Origin: Bryobacteraceae bacterium
Lineage (GTDB): Bacteria; Acidobacteriota; Terriglobia; Bryobacterales; Bryobacteraceae
Direction of reading: 5' to 3'
Length of the DNA stretch: 34,564 bases
Assembly: GCA_030037375.1 (NCBI GenBank)
Contig: JASHRP010000253.1
Location: forward strand, 1 to 34,564
Positions 25,510-34,564 of this stretch are shown in pieces. The number at the start of each line of letters is the position of its first letter. Position 1 is the first letter of the stretch. The position numbers were made by a program, and so were the translations under genes. The notes below the pieces were generated by a model that was given only the letters and a program-made list of their open reading frames with translations, was not told where the DNA came from and searched no databases.

Positions 25510-26055
25510 GTGATCTTCCGGGAAGTCGAAGATCGCGACCTGATCGCTAAAGCGCGGCGGGGAGACGTGGAGGCCTTCAACCTCCTTGTGTCCCGGTGGG
25601 AGAAGCGCGTCTTCAACTACCTGCTGCGCCTGCTCGCGAACCGGGAGGATGCGCTCGATGTGACCCAGGACGTGTTCTTGAAGGCATACCAGAACTTATC
25701 TAAGCTGGACGACGCGGCCCGTTTCGCCGGGTGGCTGTTCCGGATTGCTCATAACGAAGCTTTCTCCTTGCTTCGCCGTAAGCGTCCGGAGAGTGAGCTT
25801 CCTCTCGAGCTCAAACCCGCCGAAACGGGCCGCCTTCTTCCGCTCGAGCTCTCCTTGGCCGTCGAAAGCGCCCTCAAGCGCCTCAATGAGGATCAGCGCG
25901 AGGCCGTCCTCCTCAAGGTCTATCAAGGCTTCAAGTTCGACGAGATCGCCGAAATTCTGGACTGCCCGGTCTCAACCGTCAAGTCTCGTGTCTACACCGC
26001 GCTGGAGCTTTTGAAAACGGTGCTCGCTCCTAGCGTAATAAGAGGGGAACTATGA
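25510..26055 (+). CDS. ECF-type RNA polymerase sigma factor
   Basis: 181 residues from GTG 25510. Region 2 (about 15-85) contains LVSRWEKRVFNYLLRLL, the DALDVTQDVFLKAYQNL helix for core binding and the -10-binding FAGWLFRIAHNEAF. Region 4 (about 120-170) has LNEDQREAVLLKVYQGFKF and the helix-turn-helix EIAEILDCPVSTVKSRV. It has no region 1 or 3, hence group IV (ECF). The next gene encodes its probable zinc anti-sigma (4-nt ATGA overlap). It heads a run that continues into the type II secretion genes, which it may control. Confidence 0.92.
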   Translation: MIFREVEDRDLIAKARRGDVEAFNLLVSRWEKRVFNYLLRLLANREDALDVTQDVFLKAYQNLSKLDDAARFAGWLFRIAHNEAFSLLRRKRPESELPLELKPAETGRLLPLELSLAVESALKRLNEDQREAVLLKVYQGFKFDEIAEILDCPVSTVKSRVYTALELLKTVLAPSVIRGEL

Positions 26056-26519
26056 GTTGTCAATACGATTGGAAATCTTACGCGCTCGGCGAAATGGATC
26101 GCTCCGCGCGCCGCGAGGCCGAGGCCCATGCCAACGCCTGCCCCGCTTGCCGTGAAGAGCTGGCGTCGACGCGCCTGACTCTCGACGCCTTGTCCACCCT
26201 GCGCGAGGAAGAAATCCCCCGCCGGATCGCCTTCGTCTCCGACCAGATTTTCGAGCCGCGCTGGTACCAGCGAGCCTTCCGATCTCTGTGGAGCCCGAAT
26301 TTCGCCGCCGCTTGTGTGGTCGCCGGAGCAATTCTGTTCCACGCCTTTCGCGGCACGCCGGACCAGGCCGTGGTGAACGCGCAGATCGATGCCGCGGTGA
26401 GTAAAGCGGTCGCCGTGGAAGACGCCCGCTATGCCGAGCAGTTCGAAAGGCTGGCGAGCCAGGTGAATGCTCGCAGCGAGGTCTTCACCAGGACTGTGAA
26501 CAGGGAGGTTCGGCAATGA
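26052..26519 (+). CDS. Zinc-finger anti-sigma factor, single membrane span
   Basis: 155 residues. HANACPACREEL (about 26-37) is the H-x3-C-x2-C zinc anti-sigma (ZAS) motif that holds the sigma factor. A hydrophobic segment NFAAACVVAGAILF (about 83-96) is probably the one membrane span, with a largely alpha-helical C-terminal region on the outer side of the membrane. Start and stop both overlap neighbouring genes by 4 nt. It should sequester the sigma factor at the membrane until a signal releases it; the signal is unknown. Confidence 0.88.
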   Translation: MSCQYDWKSYALGEMDRSARREAEAHANACPACREELASTRLTLDALSTLREEEIPRRIAFVSDQIFEPRWYQRAFRSLWSPNFAAACVVAGAILFHAFRGTPDQAVVNAQIDAAVSKAVAVEDARYAEQFERLASQVNARSEVFTRTVNREVRQ

Positions 26520-27055
26520 GAGCCTTCATTCTGGCCGGTTTTGTAATTGCCCTGGGAGCCACCGCGGGAGCAATCGCGGATACGCCCGCCGTCCCTCGCA
26601 CGGCGATTCGAGCGGCGGAGCTAAGTCTCGACGAACGGCTGCAGCGCATTTTCCCGGATACGCCATCCGCATTGGTGGGCACCACGCGAGGTATTTATCT
26701 GGAGGGCTATGGCGCAGTATTTACGGCGGAGATGGAGCCGGTCACCGACGGAACTAGCCTGATGAACTCGGTTCTGCGGCCGGAGCAAAAGGTCGAAGTC
26801 CTGAAGAAGAAAGTCGGCCGCATCCCCGACCTGCGCAAAGCCATGGAGAGCGCGCTGGTGGAGACCGCCGCATCGCTCGACTCGGTCCCGCTCGATGAGC
26901 AGGTGGTTCTGGAAGTCGTGATCGACCGTTTCCTCTGGGAAGACGGCAAGGGCTATCCGGCAGAGCTGATGGTGCAAGCGCCGCGCCGCAAGCTGCTCGA
27001 CATAAAGCATGCCAATGGCGCAGGCATGGAAGCCATCCGCGTGACCCAGCGGTAA
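26516..27055 (+). CDS. Exported protein of unknown function between anti-sigma and gspE
   Basis: 179 residues with a signal peptide (about 1-22, ending AIADTP). The mature part has GTTRGIYLEGYGAVFTAEMEPV (about 57-78, shown in part) and VPLDEQVVLEVVIDRFLWED. It has no catalytic motif I know. The pattern resembles hypothetical proteins I associate with acidobacterial sigma/anti-sigma loci, but I cannot name a family. It overlaps the anti-sigma stop by 4 nt and is 9 nt from gspE. It could sense periplasmic state for the anti-sigma or assist secretion; both are guesses. Confidence 0.72.
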   Translation: MRAFILAGFVIALGATAGAIADTPAVPRTAIRAAELSLDERLQRIFPDTPSALVGTTRGIYLEGYGAVFTAEMEPVTDGTSLMNSVLRPEQKVEVLKKKVGRIPDLRKAMESALVETAASLDSVPLDEQVVLEVVIDRFLWEDGKGYPAELMVQAPRRKLLDIKHANGAGMEAIRVTQR

Positions 27056-27064
27056 TCCGGGACC

Positions 27065-28699
<1,635 letters not shown>

Positions 28700-28700
28700 A

Positions 28701-29915
28701 ATGGCGACGGCTTATTTCTTCAAAGCGGTCGCCTCCGACGGCAAAACGCGCACCGGAACACTCACGGCTGAATCCGAGCGCCTCGTCGCCGCCGAGCTGC
28801 GCCGTCAAGGCCTCGTTCCGGTCCAGGTCAGCGCCCAGGCGCCGAAGAAGGGCATCCAGATCAATCTTCCGGTGCTCGACGGCGGCCGGCGCCGCGACGT
28901 CCTCTTCTTCACCTCCGAAGTTTCAACTCTGTTGAACGCCGGCGTTCCGCTTGACCGCACGCTTTCCGTCACTGCCCAGTTGAGTGAGCGCGCCAGCTTC
29001 CGCGCCCTCGTCACCGACATCCTGCGCATTTTGAAGAGCGGCAAATCTCTCGCCGACAGCCTCGCCGCGCATCCCGGGCATTTCTCCGAGCTCTACGTCA
29101 ACATGGTGCGCGCCGGCGAAGCCTCCGGCTCGCTCGCGCTCATCTTCGAAAGGCTTGCCGAATTCGAGCGCACCCGTGATGACCTGCGCGGCTATATCGT
29201 CAGCTCGATGATCTATCCGTGCCTGCTCACCTCGGTCGGCATCGCGTCCATCATCGTGTTGCTCGAATTCGTGGTTCCGCGCTTCGCCTTGATCTTCTCC
29301 GATCCGCATATGAAGATCCCCACTCCCACGCTTCTGATGATGCAGGCGAGCGCGATCATCCAGACCTGGTGGCTCCCGTTCGTCATCGCCCTCGCGGCGG
29401 CCATCATCGCGTTCACCACGTATATTCGCACTGTGCCCGGGAGACTGTGGTGGGATACTCTTCGCCTCCGCATCCCGCTGATCGGAGACGCTCTGCGCAA
29501 GGCCGAAACCTCGCGTTTCGCGCGCGCCATGGGCACTCTCGTCGCATCAAGTGTTCCGCTGGTCACCGCCATCGGCATCTCCGGAGGCATTCTCAACAAC
29601 CGGCTCATGGCCGGTTCCCTCGAAACCGTCGCGCAAGGGGTGAAGCGCGGTGAAGGCATTTCCCAGCCGCTTCAGAAGACCGGCGCATTTCCTCCGCTCG
29701 CCGGATATCTGCTCGCGGTGGGCGAGGAAACCGGCCATCTCGATTCCATGTTCTACCGCATGGCCGATATCTACGAAAACGAAACGCGCACGTCTATCCG
29801 CCGTTTCACTTCGCTGTTCGAGCCGCTCATCATCCTGACGATGGGCATTGTCATCGGCAGCCTAATCTTAAGCTTGCTGCTCGCCATCACGAGCATTAAC
29901 AACGTGGACCTATGA
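28701..29915 (+). CDS. gspF: Type II secretion inner-membrane platform protein GspF
   Basis: 404 residues. Two GspF cytoplasmic domains repeat: about 65-190 with FFTSEVSTLLNAGVPLDRTL, and about 265-390 with FARAMGTLVASSVPLVTAI. Three membrane segments are visible (about 170-195, 220-245, 375-400). It forms the platform on which GspE works. Its N-terminus YFFKAVASDGKTRTGTL is the usual start of the family. The stop overlaps the gspG start by 4 nt. Confidence 0.94.
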   Translation: MATAYFFKAVASDGKTRTGTLTAESERLVAAELRRQGLVPVQVSAQAPKKGIQINLPVLDGGRRRDVLFFTSEVSTLLNAGVPLDRTLSVTAQLSERASFRALVTDILRILKSGKSLADSLAAHPGHFSELYVNMVRAGEASGSLALIFERLAEFERTRDDLRGYIVSSMIYPCLLTSVGIASIIVLLEFVVPRFALIFSDPHMKIPTPTLLMMQASAIIQTWWLPFVIALAAAIIAFTTYIRTVPGRLWWDTLRLRIPLIGDALRKAETSRFARAMGTLVASSVPLVTAIGISGGILNNRLMAGSLETVAQGVKRGEGISQPLQKTGAFPPLAGYLLAVGEETGHLDSMFYRMADIYENETRTSIRRFTSLFEPLIILTMGIVIGSLILSLLLAITSINNVDL

Positions 29916-30355
29916 AACGAATCCTTTCCCGCAAACGACGCCAGCGAGGTGTCACTTTGATCGAGATGCTCGTGGTGGTGGTCATCATGGGCCTGTTCGT
30001 CGGCCTTGTCGGCGTAAGCCTCTTTCGCCGCGCCGACGAAGCCAAGCGCACCGCCGCGCGCACTCAGATCGACTCCTTTATGACCGCCCTCGGAGCCTAC
30101 AAACTCGACACCGGCAACTTCCCCAACACCGATCAGGGTCTCAAAGCTCTGCTAGTCAAACCCGAAGGCGTCGATCAATGGTCCGGTCCCTATTTGCCGA
30201 AGGATGTTCCCCTCGACCCGTGGGGCCACACCTACTGGTACAAATATCCGGGCGAGCACGGCGATCAGCCTGACTTGATCTCCTATGGCGCGGACGGCCA
30301 GCCAGGCGGCGAAGGAAATAATGCCGACATCGAGAGCTGGTCGAATTCGAAATAA
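29912..30355 (+). CDS. gspG: Major pseudopilin GspG
   Basis: 147 residues. A short basic leader ends RG, followed by VTLIEMLVVVVIMG: prepilin peptidase cleavage after Gly with Glu at +5. The C-terminus YGADGQPGGEGNNADIESW is the calcium-binding loop typical of GspG. It polymerises into the pseudopilus after processing by a prepilin peptidase (not in this window). Confidence 0.95.
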   Translation: MKRILSRKRRQRGVTLIEMLVVVVIMGLFVGLVGVSLFRRADEAKRTAARTQIDSFMTALGAYKLDTGNFPNTDQGLKALLVKPEGVDQWSGPYLPKDVPLDPWGHTYWYKYPGEHGDQPDLISYGADGQPGGEGNNADIESWSNSK

Positions 30356-30926
30356 GCTTCCCGCACAACGGAGCCTCGCGCGGCTACGTCGGTCAGGGCG
30401 GGTCCGAATCGGAGCGTCCGCGCGGGCCCTGTGCGGTCCGCCGAAGGGGGTTCGTGGGCGGCGCGGTGTTACGCTCATTGAGCTGCTGTTGGTGGTCACC
30501 ATCATGGCCCTGCTCGCAGCAGTGACTTATCCCACTGCTGCTTCCGGCCTTGACTCCCTCCGCCTCCGCACCGCTTCCGAGCGCGTCATGGCCCTGCTCA
30601 ATCTCGCGCTCGACCGCGCGGATCAACTCCAGCAGGTCATCGAAATCCGCATCTCGCCGGCCGATAACGCAATCTCTGCACGCTCCGTCGACCTGGCCTT
30701 GAACCGAACTTTGGAAATTCCCTCGCCGATCCGCATCGTCTCCGCCGGCCCTCCCCTGCCGAATCAAATTCCCGCGCCGACGGAAATGCGCCGCTATCTC
30801 CTCTATCCCGGCGGCTCGCCGCCACGCATCGGCATCGAACTTGAATCGCCCGAAGGCCGGCGCCGCCGCATCTCCGCCGACCCGATCACCGGCACGCTCC
30901 ATTCCGAGGTCGTCGCATCGCAATGA
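30321..30926 (+). CDS. gspH: Pseudopilin GspH with an unusually long leader
   Basis: 201 residues if it starts at ATG 30321, which has GAAGG 5 nt upstream and overlaps gspG by 35 nt. The prepilin site GRRG/VTLIELLLVV is then at residue 49, a long Arg-rich leader where 6-20 is normal. No ATG, GTG or TTG occurs between. A CTG at 30429 would give a normal 13-residue leader but has no ribosome binding site. The mature protein (about 152 residues) has the GspH-like hydrophobic helix and variable beta region. Its stop overlaps gspI by 4 nt. Confidence 0.8.
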   Translation: MPTSRAGRIRNKLPAQRSLARLRRSGRVRIGASARALCGPPKGVRGRRGVTLIELLLVVTIMALLAAVTYPTAASGLDSLRLRTASERVMALLNLALDRADQLQQVIEIRISPADNAISARSVDLALNRTLEIPSPIRIVSAGPPLPNQIPAPTEMRRYLLYPGGSPPRIGIELESPEGRRRRISADPITGTLHSEVVASQ

Positions 30927-31375
30927 ATTTTTCCACGACGCGTCGCCGCAGAGCCAAGCGAGGGTTTACCCTGCTGGAGGTTCTCGTCGCCGCGGTCATC
31001 ATGGGCGTCGCCGTCGCCGGGCTCATGAGCGGACTTTCGGCGTCCACCCGCAACGCTGCCCGCCTTTCGCAGTTCGACCGCGCCACGCTGTTCGCGCAGC
31101 AAAAGATGGATGAGCTTCTGGTCGCCTCTGAGATCCATCGTGGCCAACCCCTCCAAGGCATCTTCGATCCAGCCGTGACCGGCGGCCAGCAAATCGGCTG
31201 GGACGCTGTGATCCTCCCGTTTGAGACAGCGCCAGGCGCCGGGCCGGGCATGTGGGTGCTGGATCGCGTGCAGCTCGAAATCTGGTGGATGGATGGGCAA
31301 ACCCGCCGCTCATTTTCGCTCGAAGGCTTCCGCCGTGGAATCCTCCAGAACGGAGATCCCACTCATGTGCCGTAA
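30923..31375 (+). CDS. gspI: Minor pseudopilin GspI
   Basis: 150 residues. Leader with basic residues ending KRG, cleavage before FTLLEVLVAAVIMG, Glu at +5. ARLSQFDRATLFAQQKMDELL is the conserved region downstream of the GspI helix. It forms part of the pseudopilus tip with GspJ and GspK. Its end overlaps the gspJ start by 11 nt, so translation is coupled. Confidence 0.88.
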   Translation: MNFSTTRRRRAKRGFTLLEVLVAAVIMGVAVAGLMSGLSASTRNAARLSQFDRATLFAQQKMDELLVASEIHRGQPLQGIFDPAVTGGQQIGWDAVILPFETAPGAGPGMWVLDRVQLEIWWMDGQTRRSFSLEGFRRGILQNGDPTHVP

Positions 31376-32078
31376 GAGGCCCCGTATATCCCGGGCGCGA
31401 TCCGCAGGCTTCACGCTGATCGAAATGATCATCGCCGTGACGCTGGTCGCCGCGATCATCTCCGGCCTGCTGATTTCCATGCGCACCGGTCTCTCGGCTT
31501 ATCAACGGGTGAATCAGCGCCTGGAGGACAATCGCCGCGCCATGGGACTTGACCAGGCTCTGCATCGCCAGCTCGGGGGAATGATGCCCGTGAGCGCTCC
31601 TTGCGGACCCGGCTCGGCCAGGATTCCGGTGTTCGACGGCGCTCCGTCCTGGCTGCGCTTCGTGAGCAGCTCATCGCTTGCCGAAGGCGCGCGCGGCTAT
31701 CCGCGCATCGTCGAATACTTGGTCGATAACGACCCTCGCGGCGGCGTGCGCCTGATGATGAATGAGCGCATCTACACGGGCCCGGCGAGTCTCCTGCCAT
31801 TGTGCGCCAATAATTCCTTTGTCCCGGTCACGCTGAATCCGCAATCCTTCGAAATGGCCGGCCGCCTGGCGTATTGCCGCTTCGGCTATCGCGTGACCGC
31901 TCCGGATTTCGTCAGCGGAGGCGATTGGCTGCCGCTTTGGCAAGCCCCCAATCTTCCCCGGGCCGTACGCATCGAAATGGCGCCCCTCGACTCCGGCCCA
32001 TCCCGGCTTCCGATGCTCAGCGTGAATGTCCCGGTCCACATCACCCGCGACGTGCTTGGCCCTTATGCGGACAATTAA
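31365..32078 (+). CDS. gspJ: Minor pseudopilin GspJ
   Basis: 237 residues from ATG 31365, which has CGGAG 9 nt upstream. The open frame extends back to 31221, but that part lies inside gspI. Leader MCRKRPRISRARSAG, cleavage before FTLIEMIIAVTLVAA with Glu at +5. RLEDNRRAMGLDQAL is typical of GspJ. Its end overlaps gspK by 14 nt. Confidence 0.86.
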   Translation: MCRKRPRISRARSAGFTLIEMIIAVTLVAAIISGLLISMRTGLSAYQRVNQRLEDNRRAMGLDQALHRQLGGMMPVSAPCGPGSARIPVFDGAPSWLRFVSSSSLAEGARGYPRIVEYLVDNDPRGGVRLMMNERIYTGPASLLPLCANNSFVPVTLNPQSFEMAGRLAYCRFGYRVTAPDFVSGGDWLPLWQAPNLPRAVRIEMAPLDSGPSRLPMLSVNVPVHITRDVLGPYADN

Positions 32079-33123
32079 ACGTCCCGGCCGGCGTGGCAGC
32101 GCGCTTCTCGCCGTTATGTGGATTGCGGCGGCGCTCGCCGCGATCGCCTTCGCGCTCTCCTCCACGGTCCGGTCCGAAATCAATCGCGTGGGAGGCTCAG
32201 CCGACGGTCTGCGAACTTCCTACCTCGCCAGCGGCTCAGTCGAACGCGGCATCCAATGGATGCTGTGGGGGTGGACCGGCTACAACCAGACCAATCCCGA
32301 CGGCACGCCGCGCTTCTGGCTTCCCGGCACGCCTCGCATGGTCATGCACTATCCCAGCGGCGACGCTGTGGTTGAACTGATTCCCGACTCGGCCAAGCTC
32401 AATATAAACTCCGCCAGCCCCGATGAGCTCCTTCGAGTCATCACCGCCGTCAGCGGCGATCCGGCTCTCGCCCGCAACATCGCCGAGGCCATCATCGACT
32501 GGCGAACCCCGCCCGCGGGCGGCTCTAGCCCCTTGGATTCGTTCTATTTGTCGCTTGGGCCGACTTTCCTACCCCGGCACGCGTCCTTTGAGGAGATTGA
32601 AGAATTATTGCTGGTGCGCGGCGTGACCCCGGAACTCTTCTATGGCAACTTCGTGAGCGACGCGGAAGGCCGCTTGTTCGCCCGGGGCGGTCTTCGCGAT
32701 TGCCTGTCGGTCTGGGGCAGTCACGGCCCTTACGACATCAACACTGCCAGCCCCGCGCTGATGGAAGCAGCCGGCGTGCCGGCGAATTCGATCTCCCAGA
32801 TCCTGCAGCGCCGCACGATCCGGCCGTTTCACGACATGGGTGAGGTTCAGAGTCTCGGCATCGCCGCGCCGGGCCTCATGGTCGGAGGCAATCTGATCTG
32901 GACACTCCGCGCCACGGCGCGATTGCGCCGCGCTGACGGCTCGCCCTCCGATGTGCTTCGCACTTCATCGGCGACGGTGAAGTTGCTCGATGTCAGGCGC
33001 TTCCCGCAGATGCCGTTACACGTTCTGCGTTATTACGACGATGCCTGGAGCGAGTTAGAACTCGCACCGCCGGCGCGGCCTCTTGCGCCCGCCGCGCCGG
33101 TCCTCGGAGCCGCGCTGCCATGA
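32065..33123 (+). CDS. gspK: Tip pseudopilin GspK
   Basis: 352 residues from ATG 32065; the longer open frame to 32026 lies inside gspJ. Leader MRTIKRPGRRG, then SALLAVMWIAAALAAIAFAL. As usual for GspK, the Glu at +5 is absent, which marks it as the tip subunit. The large periplasmic part includes LNINSASPDELLRVI and DINTASPALMEAAGVP helix-hairpin-helix-like segments seen in GspK. The stop overlaps gspL by 4 nt. Confidence 0.88.
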   Translation: MRTIKRPGRRGSALLAVMWIAAALAAIAFALSSTVRSEINRVGGSADGLRTSYLASGSVERGIQWMLWGWTGYNQTNPDGTPRFWLPGTPRMVMHYPSGDAVVELIPDSAKLNINSASPDELLRVITAVSGDPALARNIAEAIIDWRTPPAGGSSPLDSFYLSLGPTFLPRHASFEEIEELLLVRGVTPELFYGNFVSDAEGRLFARGGLRDCLSVWGSHGPYDINTASPALMEAAGVPANSISQILQRRTIRPFHDMGEVQSLGIAAPGLMVGGNLIWTLRATARLRRADGSPSDVLRTSSATVKLLDVRRFPQMPLHVLRYYDDAWSELELAPPARPLAPAAPVLGAALP

Positions 33124-34406
33124 TTCCCGGTGGTCTCAAAAAGGCGCTGGCTTTCGGCAGCGGAGTCGGCATCCAGATCGCCGGTTCTCCGGGCGGAGAG
33201 TCGCTCCGCATCGCTGCCGTCCGCGTCCGTCCGAACGGCGCGCGTCTCGTCGAGACGCTTTTCATAGAGGACTTCCAGCGTCAGCCCGCCGGGGTCTGGG
33301 GCGCCGATTACGGAGCCTTTCTGCGCAAACTCGGCATGCGCCAAGCCGTCGCGGTGGTGTTATTGCCCCGCGCGGCCGTGACTTTGCGCCCGATCTCGCT
33401 GCCCGGCGTCTCCGACAGCGATCTCGCCAACGCCGTCCGCTTTCAGATGGACGGCTTGCATCCCTATAGCGAAGACGATGTGTACTCCGGCTGGACGCGC
33501 CTTCCCGGAACGTCGACCGTGCTGGTCGCAGTCGCGCGCCGCCCGGTCGTCGACCGCTATGAGGCATTGTTTGAAGAAGCCGGCATTCGCGTGAGCGGAT
33601 TCACTTGCTCGGCCGCCGCTATCTATTCCGCGCTTCGGTTTTTCGGAGCCGCGCCTCCAGCCGAAATACTCGCGGTCGACGATTCCAGCGGCGCGCTCGA
33701 ATTTTACGGTGAAAGTCCCGCGCGTCCGCTCTTCTCCGCGAGCTTCGACGCCTCGAATGATCGCGCGTCAGCGCTCGCCGCGGCGGAGCTGCGCATTTCT
33801 CCAGGCGCTGAACCTGTCACGCTCTCGAAGCTCCTCGGCTCGGACCATCCGCTGCCCTTCGCCGCCGCGCTCTCTTCCGCCTGCCCGCTACTGTCGCTGC
33901 CCTTGAATCTTCTGCCGGCCGACCGCCGCCAGGCTAGTTCGCGCCTTCGCTGGGCGCCGACCGTCGCTCTCGGAACCGCCGCGCTCGCCCTTGCCGCCAT
34001 GTTCATCGGCTTCCCGGCTTACGAAAACCACAAATACATCAGATCGCTCGAAGGGCAGATCAAGGCCGTCACTCCAGCCGCAGACCGCGCCGCGGCCATC
34101 GATAAGCAAGTGGCGGCCGTGCGCGGCCGGATCCAGCTTCTCGACGACTGGCGTCGTCATCCCAAGGCCGACATGGACGTTCTCGCCGAGCTTACCCGCA
34201 TCCTGCCTCCGCCCACTTGGGTCAATCTCATGCAGATTTCGCCCAAGCAAGTGATCGTCGGCGGCGAAACGCCGGAGGCCGCGCCTCTGCTCTCCGTGCT
34301 CGACAATTCGCGGTTGTTCGAAGGCTCCGAGTTTCAGGCTGCTCCCATACGCGTTACCGGCGGCGAGCAGTTCCGCATCAGGACCAATCGCGAAGGGGTG
34401 AAGTAG
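33120..34406 (+). CDS. gspL: GspL/PilM-PilN-like inner-membrane assembly protein
   Basis: 428 residues. The N-terminal part (about 1-270) is actin/PilM-like with GSGVGIQIAG and LPGVSDSDLANAVRFQMDG. One membrane segment follows (about 278-300, with LGTAALALAAMFIG). The periplasmic part (about 305-428) has a coiled-coil-like stretch and a PilN/GspL-like LPPPTWVNLMQISPKQVIVGG. The layout combines PilM and PilN as GspL does. It links GspE to the platform. The gspM-like gene starts 3 nt later. Confidence 0.8.
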   Translation: MIPGGLKKALAFGSGVGIQIAGSPGGESLRIAAVRVRPNGARLVETLFIEDFQRQPAGVWGADYGAFLRKLGMRQAVAVVLLPRAAVTLRPISLPGVSDSDLANAVRFQMDGLHPYSEDDVYSGWTRLPGTSTVLVAVARRPVVDRYEALFEEAGIRVSGFTCSAAAIYSALRFFGAAPPAEILAVDDSSGALEFYGESPARPLFSASFDASNDRASALAAAELRISPGAEPVTLSKLLGSDHPLPFAAALSSACPLLSLPLNLLPADRRQASSRLRWAPTVALGTAALALAAMFIGFPAYENHKYIRSLEGQIKAVTPAADRAAAIDKQVAAVRGRIQLLDDWRRHPKADMDVLAELTRILPPPTWVNLMQISPKQVIVGGETPEAAPLLSVLDNSRLFEGSEFQAAPIRVTGGEQFRIRTNREGVK

Positions 34407-34409
34407 AGG

Positions 34410-34564
34410 ATGGAAATCACCGCTCGGGAACGCCGGTCTCTTGCCTGGCTGGGCGTCTCGCTGGTGCTCTCCGCAGCCTGGTATTTCATTCAATCGTCCG
34501 GGAGCAGCACGCCCGTCGTCTCTGCTTCAGTGGACTCCGCGGCTCTCGACGAACGGCGCTTGGC
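34410..34564 (+). CDS. gspM: GspM-like protein, N-terminus, cut by window edge
   Basis: An ATG at 34410 opens a frame that runs off the right edge. Visible are a basic cytoplasmic start (MEITARERRSLAWLG), one hydrophobic segment (VSLVLSAAWYFI) and the beginning of a periplasmic part. The topology and position after gspL fit GspM, the partner of GspL; too little is present for certainty. Confidence 0.6.
   Translation, partial: MEITARERRSLAWLGVSLVLSAAWYFIQSSGSSTPVVSASVDSAALDERRL

Noticed and set aside
31221-31364. N-terminal extension of the gspJ frame
   Set aside because: It lies inside gspI and would put the prepilin cleavage site more than 60 residues from the start; ATG 31365 gives a normal leader.

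Overview
The window is GC-rich chromosomal DNA, densely packed with genes on both strands. It most likely comes from an Acidobacteriota bacterium of the Solibacter/Bryobacter type. I infer this from two proteins of the acidobacterial VWFA-related type, two heme-c/copper-monooxygenase fusion proteins, a Uma2 nuclease, an ECF sigma/anti-sigma pair in front of a secretion operon, and the general style of the genes. There is no 16S rRNA gene, tRNA or other decisive marker. I saw no phage, transposon, CRISPR array, tRNA or rRNA.

Layout. (1) 1-4034, minus strand: a tightly coupled operon of two short-chain dehydrogenases, a complete ABC importer (ATPase, permease, THI5/ThiY-like lipoprotein) and the first codons of another gene. 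(2) 4096-7683: a heme-c/copper monooxygenase-like protein (minus), then a lipoprotein and a VWFA-related protein (plus). (3) 7675-14308: an orphan ABC ATPase (minus); an operon of histidine phosphatase, UbiA-like membrane protein and methyltransferase (plus); a class V aminotransferase (minus); a long U32 protein and an orphan HicB (plus). (4) 14348-17414: acetyl-CoA synthetase and a second VWFA-related protein. (5) 17453-23219, minus strand: folC, redoxin, a second heme-c/copper monooxygenase, plsC and a small ABM-fold protein form one run. A frameshifted MmcQ/YjbR gene and an XRE regulator/membrane protein pair follow. (6) 23210-25406: an O-methyltransferase, a TrmO-like protein, a decayed C-terminal fragment and a Uma2 nuclease. 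(7) 25510-34564, plus strand: an ECF sigma factor, a zinc-finger anti-sigma factor and a small exported protein run with almost no gaps into gspE-F-G-H-I-J-K-L-(M) of a type II secretion system. The last gene is cut by the window edge.

Two things stand out. First, the secretion operon appears to carry its own sigma/anti-sigma switch as its first genes. Second, several first-of-operon genes have a good -10 hexamer 6 to 8 nt before the start codon and no Shine-Dalgarno sequence, so their mRNAs are probably leaderless. The clearest case is the lipoprotein at 5592, with TTGACA, a 17-nt spacer, TATGCT, then 6 nt to GTG. Other genes here (6232, 14084, 5442, 25510) have ordinary ribosome binding sites, so the genome would use both modes.

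Neighbouring genes are often very close. Three convergent pairs overlap at their stop codons. Divergent pairs are separated by about 30 nt or overlap at their starts. Start codons were moved from the longest open frame where overlap, signal peptides, coupling or motif positions made a shorter protein more likely. No gene-free stretch exceeds 300 nt; the longest, 24694-24887, holds the decayed fragment.
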